A stretch of 49,030 nt of DNA from an uncultured Clostridia bacterium (lineage in GTDB: Bacteria > Bacillota > Clostridia > Oscillospirales > Acutalibacteraceae), in the NCBI GenBank assembly GCA_904397895.1, contig CAJFOZ010000048.1, positions 1 to 49,030 of the forward strand, read 5' to 3'. The position numbers were made by a program, and so were the translations under genes. Positions 26,431 through 35,300 of this stretch are shown in pieces. A model generated the notes under the pieces. The model ran no database searches, was not told the DNA's origin, and worked only from the letters and a program-made list of their open reading frames with translations. Each line of letters opens with the position of its first letter. Position 1 is the first letter of the stretch.

Positions 26431-26459
26431 ATCCTACTCCATTTCTTCTGGGAAGTCAA
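26431..26459 (-). promoter_or_regulatory. Promoter of eno
   Basis: TTGACT (26459-26454) and TAGGAT (26436-26431) with 17-base spacing. The leader of about 140 bases to the ATG is long for a simple gene. Confidence 0.7.
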
Positions 26460-26522
26460 GGACATGGCCATATTTTCCCCTATCGCATTTAAAATTTTCT
26501 TGAAAAAGATGATTAAAAAAAG

Positions 26523-26562
26523 AAAAAGGCAGGAAAACCTGGTGTGTTTTTCCTGCCTTTTT
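26523..26562 (-). terminator. Terminator after the nitrite/sulfite reductase-like gene
   Basis: AAAAAGGCAGGAAAA (26523-26537) pairs with TTTTCCTGCCTTTTT, with U-rich ends on both strands. Confidence 0.9.
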
Positions 26563-26605
26563 AACATTGGCTATCCAAAACGAACTGTTATTTTGTATTT
26601 CAATT

Positions 26606-28141
26606 TTACAGCAAGTATTCTCCTGCCAACTCCCGCAGTTGCTGCATATGGCTGGCCTGCCAGGATGCATAGTTCTCCCCTGTCTCCTGTACCTTCTTGC
26701 CCAGCTGCACCAGGAAGGCAGGGATGTCCTGCGCCAAGATGGCGCCTAGGTCTTCTCCGAACACCTCATCCCCCATGGCGTCCGATCCGCCTACATGCAG
26801 GGTAAAAATGGGTTTGGATACGCCGTCCACCGGTTTCATGCCTCCCCGGAATCCAAGGGCGCCGATCTGATGGGCACCACAGGAGGAGGGACATCCCGAA
26901 ATATGCACCTGTGGCAAAGCGCCGCCGGCAATGCCTGCCTGACGGACAGCCTCTACACAGGCCATATACAGAGCCTGGGAATCCCCTATTCCCTGTTGAC
27001 ATACCGTCCCGCCGATGCAGGCTACAGAACATTCAAATTCATTTTCTGCACCGCCGGCCGTTGCATCCAATACCTTTTGCGCTTCCGAAGCCGTACAATT
27101 GATGATATACAAAGTCTCGTCGGGAGCGATACGCAGCTCTACATCCTCCATATCCTGGATGGCGTCAGCAATTTTCCGCAAGGATGCTGCTTCCAGTTTG
27201 CCTCCCAGTGGATGATACCACACCGAAAATAATCCCGGTTGTTTTTGCCCCACCACACGGTTGGCCTCCAGCTGCCCCTCTCCCTGTTTGGTGATAGGGA
27301 TGGCTTTGGGTGCAATGTCCAATCCCCCTGCCGCCAATGCGGCATTGACATTTTGCGTATATGCCTCCACATATCCTTGCTTGCCCAAGGTGTCCTGCAT
27401 ATAGCGGGTACGGGCCTTGGAACGGACGGTATAATTGCCGTGGGCCACAAAGGTATCCACCATCGCTTTGATATAATATAGAGTCTGGTTTGGATCGACG
27501 CCTTCGGCTACCTTCAATCCCATCTTTGGATTGGAACCAAGGCCGCCGGCGCTGTAGACCGTAAACGTACCGTTGGGATTGGCGACAAATCCAAGATCCC
27601 GGAAAGTGGCGTGGGTCTCATTGCCTACGCCATTGGAAAAAGCTACTTTTAGTTTACGGGGTAATTTTACCTGTCCGATCAGGCCCAGCAGATAGTCACC
27701 GGCCGCCTGGGCGTAGGGCATGATATCAAAGGCCTCCCCCACTTGTACACCCGATAATGGGGATGCCATAATGTTGCGGGGGAAATCCCCGCCGCCGCCT
27801 CGGCAAAAAATGCCGGCTTCCAATGCCTCCTCATAGATCTGGGGAATGAGTTCTCCCTTCAGCCGATGAAGTTGAATGGTCTCACAGGTGGTCAATTTGG
27901 CAAAGGGGATCTGGTATTTCTCCATGGTATCCACCAAGAATGTGAGCCTTTGTTTTGAGACACGCCCTGCCGTCATTCGCAGGCGCAGCATCCCACTGGC
28001 GCCTCCCTTTTCCGCATAACTTCCGAATCCGCCAGAAATGCCTTTGTAATCCTGTTTGGACATTTCTCCGCTGAAAAAGGCTTTGGCCGCTTTTTCAAAC
28101 TGCTCCGATTCCCCAGCAAATCTCTCTCTGTAATCTGTCAT
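26606..28141 (-). CDS. Siroheme/4Fe-4S nitrite or sulfite reductase-like protein
   Basis: A six-electron reductase candidate of 511 residues, built as the usual tandem repeat of ferredoxin-like half-domains and siroheme domains. The cluster/heme ligands appear as CSVACIGGTVC (ACIGGTVC arm) and ISGCPSSC, the two-part Cys motif of the family. Substrate-pocket basic residues are in KLTTCETIQLHRLKG. GGAGG lies eight bases before the ATG at 28141. No partner electron-transfer or siroheme-synthesis genes are adjacent, so nitrite versus sulfite cannot be decided. It stands alone with its own promoter and terminator. Confidence 0.88.
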   Translation of the reverse strand: MTDYRERFAGESEQFEKAAKAFFSGEMSKQDYKGISGGFGSYAEKGGASGMLRLRMTAGRVSKQRLTFLVDTMEKYQIPFAKLTTCETIQLHRLKGELIPQIYEEALEAGIFCRGGGGDFPRNIMASPLSGVQVGEAFDIMPYAQAAGDYLLGLIGQVKLPRKLKVAFSNGVGNETHATFRDLGFVANPNGTFTVYSAGGLGSNPKMGLKVAEGVDPNQTLYYIKAMVDTFVAHGNYTVRSKARTRYMQDTLGKQGYVEAYTQNVNAALAAGGLDIAPKAIPITKQGEGQLEANRVVGQKQPGLFSVWYHPLGGKLEAASLRKIADAIQDMEDVELRIAPDETLYIINCTASEAQKVLDATAGGAENEFECSVACIGGTVCQQGIGDSQALYMACVEAVRQAGIAGGALPQVHISGCPSSCGAHQIGALGFRGGMKPVDGVSKPIFTLHVGGSDAMGDEVFGEDLGAILAQDIPAFLVQLGKKVQETGENYASWQASHMQQLRELAGEYLL

Positions 28142-28183
28142 AGGGTCATCCTCCCTTGCTGTTTTTTCCGTACGATACTTAGT

Positions 28184-28212
28184 ATGATACATGATCTTCT
28201 TTAAAATTGCAA
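28184..28212 (-). promoter_or_regulatory. Promoter of the reductase-like gene
   Basis: TTGCAA (28212-28207) and TATCAT (28189-28184), spacing 17 bases, about 40 bases before the ATG. Confidence 0.75.
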
Positions 28213-28240
28213 AGGGTATCCCAACATGTAAAAAAACTTC

Positions 28241-28269
28241 TTGACTTTTCGATTGGCCTGTGCCATACT
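28241..28269 (+). promoter_or_regulatory. Promoter of the ArsR-SdpI pair
   Basis: TTGACT (28241-28246) and CATACT (28264-28269) with 17-base spacing. The operator palindrome starts eight bases after the -10 box. Confidence 0.65.
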
Positions 28270-28276
28270 CTAGAAA

Positions 28277-28302
28277 AACATTTAACTAATTGGTTAAATG
28301 TT
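28277..28302. promoter_or_regulatory. Candidate operator of the ArsR/SdpR-like repressor
   Basis: AACATTTAAC-TAATTG-GTTAAATGTT: a perfect ten-base inverted repeat around six bases, at the transcription start and just before the ribosome site. The ATTTAA half-site resembles ArsR/SmtB-family operators. Confidence 0.7.
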
Positions 28303-28321
28303 TTGATGTGGAGGGATGCTT

Positions 28322-28582
28322 TTGAAACTACAAAAAACGCTTCAGGCATTGTCCGATCCCATCCGCCGTCAGATCTTAACCAATCTCAAACAAGGTAGTT
28401 TATCAGCAGGTGAGATCGCAAGCCAATTTGACGTATCCGGCCCGGCTATTTCCAGGCATCTGTCCATTCTCAAGGACGCCGGGCTGGTGCGGTGCCAACG
28501 CAAAGGGAAATTCCTCGTGTATGAGATAAATCTCAGCGTTTTGGAGGAAGTCCTCCAGTGGCTGACCGACTTGAAGGAGTGA
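28322..28582 (+). CDS. ArsR-family autorepressor (SdpR-like)
   Basis: Winged-helix regulator of 86 residues: ALSDPIRRQILTNL, LSAGEIASQFDVSGPAISRHLSILKDAGLV and a short wing. It has no metal-binding cysteines in the usual ArsR positions, so it fits the SdpR type that pairs with SdpI-like membrane proteins. GGAGGG lies directly against an ATG at 28316 (too close) and six bases before the TTG at 28322, so I prefer the TTG. The downstream gene starts five bases after its stop. Confidence 0.9.
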   Translation: MKLQKTLQALSDPIRRQILTNLKQGSLSAGEIASQFDVSGPAISRHLSILKDAGLVRCQRKGKFLVYEINLSVLEEVLQWLTDLKE

Positions 28583-28587
28583 GATAA

Positions 28588-29238
28588 ATGAAACATCTTG
28601 TGAAAAGAAATGTTTTTTGCTGGATCCTAATCGTCGTTATGATGATAGTGGGAGCTTCCTTCTATGCCTTTTTGCCCGATCAGATTGCCATCCAATGGAA
28701 TGGGCATGGAGTAACCAATACAGCCCCTCGTATCTTCATCTTTTTCTTTCCATTTTTAGCCGCTGTTCTTTTGATATATCATCAGCATCGGGTACAAAAC
28801 ATCGAAAATAGTCCAAATTTGGATTATATTCCCTTGCTATTATGCCTTCTCTTTTTCGGGGGGCAGCTGTTGATTGCTGCCAATGCCATAGGCATCCTCC
28901 CTCTATCAGAAGGTATCCCCTCTTTGGCTCAAACCATTTTAATGATGTTTTTGGGTGGAGTCCTCATCTTTTTTGGCAATCGCATGCCAAAAATCCCTAA
29001 AAACTTCTACTGTGGCGTTAAAGCGTCTTGGGCCTACGCCAGCGACGATCTGTGGACTAAAACCCAACGATTTGCTGGTAAGGTATGGCTGATCGCCGGT
29101 ATCTGCCTGATGTTGATGGCTTTGGTCCCATGGGATATAAAACCAATTGCCATCCCCATTGTCATTTTGGTGACGTTCCTTGTCCCACGGTTTTACAGTC
29201 AACATCTCTACGCCAAATCAGGCCATTCCGGATGTTGA
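28588..29238 (+). CDS. SdpI-family membrane protein (DUF1648 plus SdpI domain)
   Basis: A 216-residue integral membrane protein with about six helices. The segment LPDQIAIQWNGHGVTN is the DUF1648 hallmark. The later GNRMPKIPKNFYCGVKASWAYASDDLW is typical of the SdpI domain. In Bacillus subtilis SdpI confers immunity to the SdpC toxin and relieves SdpR repression by holding it at the membrane. No SdpC-like toxin is seen here, so this is an orphan pair whose signal is unknown. Confidence 0.88.
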   Translation: MKHLVKRNVFCWILIVVMMIVGASFYAFLPDQIAIQWNGHGVTNTAPRIFIFFFPFLAAVLLIYHQHRVQNIENSPNLDYIPLLLCLLFFGGQLLIAANAIGILPLSEGIPSLAQTILMMFLGGVLIFFGNRMPKIPKNFYCGVKASWAYASDDLWTKTQRFAGKVWLIAGICLMLMALVPWDIKPIAIPIVILVTFLVPRFYSQHLYAKSGHSGC

Positions 29239-29262
29239 TACACATTTCTTATATCCTACTAA

Positions 29263-29303
29263 AAAAGCACCTGGTTGGACCAATGATCCAACCAGGTGCT
29301 TTT
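29263..29303. terminator. Convergent bidirectional terminator
   Basis: AAAAGCACCTGGTTGGA (29263-29279) pairs with TCCAACCAGGTGCTTTT (29287-29303). It serves both the SdpI-like gene and the mannosidase gene. Confidence 0.93.
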
Positions 29304-29319
29304 CGTTAAGAAAAAACGA

Positions 29320-32300
29320 TTACTTCGTAATGGTAATACTGTTTTCAACACTCATAGGCAACCAATTGCCACTGGCATCGGCGCCTTCAAAGCTGAAGAT
29401 TCGGAATCCGATGCTGCCAACCGACAGTTCCAGAGTCCAAGTACGTTTGTCGCCTTCATCCACATATCCTACTACGCTGGAGGAGACAAACTTGCCTCTT
29501 TCGTTGGTGACTTTCAGTTTATCAACTGAAGTACTGGTGACAACTGTTGCGGTGAACGGCTCATTAACCTTGGCCTGGCTGCTAGCAAAGTCAGCCTCAT
29601 AAATGTACGGGGCCACTTGGCTGTCGATGGGCATATTGCTGACGGTCACATTTTGTGAGAGGTCGGTGGTAACCCATTGGCCATTCTGGTAAGCCTTCAG
29701 GCCAAAGATACGATTGCCGGTGGTTCCAACCTTGATGGTCATGGTCCAAGTTTTCTTTTCACCGTCAAACACGCTGGACAGTTTCAGCGGCGAAATGCCG
29801 TTGCCACGCTCGTTAATCACCAAGATATTATTGACGTCTGCGGGTGTTGTGACAGTAACGGTCATTTCCTCGTTCACTTGATAGCAATCCTTATCAAAGC
29901 TCATGGTGAACTTGTCCACCTGCTTCTCTACAGTGACCTGAATAGAAGCGGTCAGATCATTGGGATTGGTGATGCCTTCCGGCAGTACCAAGGTACCGGT
30001 GAGGGTATATGTGCCAGCAGTGTTAGCATCGTAATCGCCCTGCTGCCACTGAACCTCCAACTCTCTGCTGGATCCATCGCTCAAAGCCACTTCTACAGTA
30101 GCGGGCAAATCCAGAGCCTCAAAGGCCGTTCCATAAGGTACGGTCTTCTCTTCCACAGCCTCCACCGAGCCGATGGACACATCGGGATTCTTGGTTCCTG
30201 TCAACTGGAAGTAGTCGAAGTTGCCGATGTAGGGGTTGCCGTCCGGCGTGGTGCCGCACAGCACCAGGTAAATCTCCTGCTGGCCGCTGATGGATTTGGT
30301 GAGAGCTGCCGTAGCATTGCCAAAGGTCCCCCATGCACTGGCGGTAGGAGGCGTCTGAACGGTGCCGATTAACTCGCCGTCGGGGGAACCGAGGCGAACC
30401 TCCACATAAGCGTCGGTCTTGCAACGGCTGGAATTGTTGGAGTAGTTGATGGTGATCTTGTCCATGGAATTGTTGCCTAGGTCAACACTGTAGTGCACCC
30501 AGTCATTGGGATAAGTGTTGGCCAGGACGGTACCGGTGCCGCCGCCTTCGGTCTTCATGGCACTGTCTTTCCAATCGGCATAATCCTCAAACTCCACGTT
30601 GACAGAAGCGGGAGTGGCGGGAATTTCCTCCCCGATGAGCTCAAAGTAGTCGAAGTTGCCGATGTAGGGATTGCCGTCCGGCGTGGTGCCGCGCAGCACC
30701 AAATAGATCTCCTGGGTGCCGGTGATGGGCTGATCCAAGGTGATTTTGGCGTCGCCATAGGCGCCCCAATTGTTGCCGGTAGCAGGGGTCTGGACCGTGC
30801 CGATCAACTTGCCGTCGGGAGCACCTAAACGGACTTCTACGGAAGCGTCGCTCTTACAGCGGCCGGAGTTGTTGACATAATGGATGGACAGTTCGGTCAT
30901 GGCGTTGTTACCGGCATCCACAGTGAAGTGCAGCCAGTCGTTGGGATAGGTGTTGGCCACGACCGTACCGGTGCCGCCGCCTTCGGTCTTCATGGCGCTG
31001 TCTTTCCAGTCGGCATAGTCTTCGAACTGTACACGCTGGACCTCTTTCTCAGCAACCTGGCCTTCTATAAAGGTAAAGTGATTGAAGTTGCCGATCCACG
31101 GGAGGGAACTGGTGTGAGTGCCTCTCATAATAAAGTATACATCGTGCTGGCCGGTGATGGTCTTGTCCAAATTGCCTTCTACATCGACAAAGGTTCCCCA
31201 GCCGTTGGCCGTAGGCGGCGTTTGGATCACGCCGGCCAATTCGCCGTCTACAGAATCTAGACGAATTTCCACACGGGTGTCAGCCGGGCAACGGCTGCCG
31301 GCAGCAGCGTAACGGATGGAAACTGCTTTTGCTCCGTCACCAAATTCAACGTTGTTGAATTTGACCCATGAACCGCTGGTGGTGCCGGCCAGGACGGTGC
31401 CTCCGTCTCCGCCTTCGGTTTTGAGCTGTCCACCCGACCATTCGTCATAATCTTCATTTTCAATGGTGGAGAAAGCGTCTCGGTGATAATCAAACTGGAA
31501 CCAGTCGAAATTAGCAATGTAGGGGTTGTTGTCAGGCGTAGTACCACGCATCACCAAGTAAACATCCTGGACACCTTTGATGGTCTCATCCAGCTTGCCG
31601 GCAACCGTACCATAGGCGCCCCAATTGTCTCCAGTGGCCGGGATATCAATGGTTCCAACCAATTTTCCGGTTTCAGACCCAAGACGCACTTCAATCTTAG
31701 CGTCGCTCTTACAGCGACCGGAATTATTGGCATAGCAGATGGACAACATATTGGCGCCATCACCAAAGTCCATATCCTCATAAGCAATCCAGGCATCAGG
31801 ATAGGTGCCGCCGATGTTACGGATGACTTGGCCTTCGTTAGTAGTGGAATTTTCCACTTTCAGGCTGCCGGACGACCAAGTGCTGTAGTCCTCAGCTTCC
31901 AAACGCTGGAAGGGATCCGCAAACGTGATATCGCCCAGATTTTCCACTGTAATCACATCGGAAATCTCTTCTCCTGTAGCGTTGAGAATAACCAGCTCTA
32001 ACCTATCAGTACTGGCAATGCCGCCAACGGCATCATACAGGTCGATGTATTGTGTATAGGTATTCCAGCCGTCGGAACCCAAAGCCACGTCTATATTTTT
32101 GTTCAGCTTGACCTGGCCGGCTTCATCTTTCACCGTGGCCGAGATGGTGACTTTGTTTCCCTCTTTATCGCTGTAGGCCGGAAGGGTTACCTTGACGTTT
32201 TGTCCTCCCTTTCCCATTTGAAGGGTGGGATTGGACACCACAACTTGGCCGGAGATATCTTCGGTCTGGTAAAGCTCGAAGCCGTAGATGCGCGCAACGT

Positions 32301-35300
32301 CGTTGCCGGTGGGCTGGCGGGTAGGAGCTGTGATGTTAAGACGGACATACTGGGTATAAACCGGGCGGATATGTCCGGTGTAGCTATCCAGCGGGTTTTC
32401 CTCCACGCTGTCCACCGTGACCCATTCGCCGTTTTGATCCATTACCTGGATCTGCCAGTCAGCGGTGTTATAATGATCCCCTTCACCGCCAAATGCTGCG
32501 TTTTTCACTACGTAGGTATCGATGACTTTGGGTTCACCCAGATCCACCATCAGCCACTTGGTGCCGCCGGTGGTATCGCACCATTTGGTGGTGTCGTCGC
32601 CGTCTACCGCCATCTCGGGCACCTGGTCGTCTAAATTATGGCCGCTGGCTGTGACGGTGGCATTCCTGGCCAGATCTTCTGTGCCAAAGGGGGTGACCAC
32701 AGGGGTCAAAGTCAGGTCCTCGTCGGGCATACTGATCTGGATGGAGGATCCTGTATAAGTCCTTCCGTCGGAGCCTTTCCAAACAACGTCGCCCGCTTCG
32801 CCCTTGTAGTTGATGCTCACAGGATTACCGGTGCGGTATTCACCAGAACCGGTGATCAGTTCAGCGTCTACGCCTTCCACCGTCAGGGTATGGATGGCGG
32901 CTTCCTGCTTCTCAGGATACAGCACGCTGGCACTGAACGACTCGGGCGTCTTGTTGGTCTGGGCAGTAGCGGCCGCCACGATCAAATTCGAGTCGTCAGG
33001 CAGGGTGACGCTGGTCACGCCTTCGGGGATATCGATGGTATAAGTAAACAGATACCCATGATCGTTATAGCGATCGCCGGAAGCCTGATGGGTATGGTCG
33101 AACAGCAAGCCGATATCATCCCGCTTGATGCCGCCGTAGCGGTTCTGGCAGTACTGATCCCACTGGCCAACATATTCCCACATATTTTGGACGCTGATGG
33201 TCTGGGGCTTGTCGCCTACTTGGATGGTAAAGTCGGCATCCTCGCCTTGGGAACCGGCCAACAGTTTGAGTTTCGTGGTGCCTTCCGGCAGATTAATGGT
33301 CTGTCCGGCCGCTTCAATGGCGTTATTCTGACCGTCTTCTGTCGAACCCAGCTGATAGGTTACGCCGCCGCTCACAACGCTTTCGGGGAATAGCTCAGCC
33401 GCAAAGGTGTAGTTGCTGGGACCAAATCCACCGTCTGCCCGGTTGGAATTAAAGCTGGCGATGTCCTTATTAAACTGGCTGCTCAAATCGATAGCCTGAT
33501 AGGTGGGAGTCTCTGCTGAGGTATCCTTATCCTTCAGTGTGATGGCAAAGGTCTTGGGCGTATAAGCACCCATATCGAATACCAGTTTGCCGTCCACTAA
33601 CTTAGCGGTAGAATCGGACACAGTGGTCTCATAGCCGTTGGTCTCGCGGACACTCTCAATGCCGTCGCCCATGGTCAAGGTGACGCCTTTGGCTTCCTTA
33701 CCATACAGTTCCTGGACGCGGACGATAATCTCATCGGTATCCTCCGCCTTCTTGATGGCCTTGATCATGGCCTGATCGGTGTTGAGGCTGGCGAAGGAGA
33801 ATTCACTGCCCATGGTACCGGTATGGGAAACGGTCTGCACTGCCGTCATGGGTTGATTGAGATTCTGGGCCATGTACTGGGAATGGCCTTCCCGCCAATC
33901 GCCGGTATGTCCCATGATGGAATAGGTAAAGCGGTTGTCGCCAAAATCACGGCGGTCGGCTTTGGAGCCGTTGCGCTCCTTCTCAGGCACGTGGAACAGG
34001 CTCAGACGCAAGGTGTTGTCATCCGGCTTATCCCAGCCGTATTTGCTGTCGTTCATGATGGTGACGCCGTAGGATCCGTCCTCATCGGTGAGGTCAGCCC
34101 ATTGTTGGCCTACCATCTCGTACTGATACTCGTCATCGGTATCGCGTTCAATGGTGCCAAGGCCTAAATCCCAGGTTGCATTCTTATTAGAGACGGTCAC
34201 TGGGAACGCAGCCTTCATATAGGAGGAACGCTCGCCGTACATGACTTCATTGTCCACATCCACACGATCCTCGCTGTCTCCAATGGAGAGCTCGATGGTC
34301 TGCGAGTAAGAGGAAGCGCGATGGGTGCGTTCCACCTTCAAGGCGACACGGACCGGGCCGTTTTCCTCGATGCTGACCCTCAGGTTCTCGCCGCCCACTT
34401 CGGATTCTACGCCATCCTGCCAGTCGGCCATGCTGATTTCCCATGCGCCATAATTGGAAACATGGTTGCCGAACTGCTGGAGGGTAATGGGGGCTTCCAA
34501 AATCTCTCTGTCGTTTTCTTTATCGTAGATGCTGGAGATGTCGCCGTTCTCATTGATTTCTACACGATAACGGTTGTTCTCCAGGGTATTTTCCGTGATG
34601 GAAAGGCCGGTATCCATATCACAGGGGCTATCCGACGGCCTTACATTGTAAACGCTGTAGCCGTTGGAGGGAGCCTCACCCAGGAACAGGACTTTGACCT
34701 TATTGCCGTCGATGGACAACACCTGGGAAGGTACTTCCTTGCCGGAAGCATCGTAAACACGGACATACTCCGTACCCTCGTCCAGGATGACCTCAGCCTC
34801 CACCGGCTCGCTGCGGTCTATGGAAACCGGGTTGTTAACCACTACCGGCACGCCTTCGGATACCCGGGTATCCATGGCCGAAGCCACGCCGCCGGCTGCT
34901 GTCTCATACTCCTCTGCAAACTGGTTCAAGGCGATGACATAGTCGTTGGTGGCCTCCTCATACACCTGCGCAGTGGAGGTCCCGGGCAATACGTCATGGT
35001 GCTGGAGGGCGATCACCCGTTTCCAAGCATCCTTGAGCTTCTGCGCCGGGTACTCGTTGACACCAAGCCACGCAGCTGCCGATGCGGTACGCTCAGCACG
35101 GTCGGCCAACAATTCGCTCTTACGGTTTAAGTATTTCTGAAGGGCTTGGCCGGTCCAAGTACCGGTACCGTGCCATCTCATTTGCAGTTCGCCTTGGTAG
35201 CTCTTGAGCGCCGCCTTTTCAGCTTCGGTCATCTCCTCAACCATTTGGGCGTTGGTTGCGCTAATAACCTCAAACAGGCCGTCGGTATCGTTGTGGGACA

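Noticed and set aside
30195-31910. Regular repeats as a CRISPR array
   Set aside because: The period is about 435 bases and the repeats are protein-coding CBM6-like modules.
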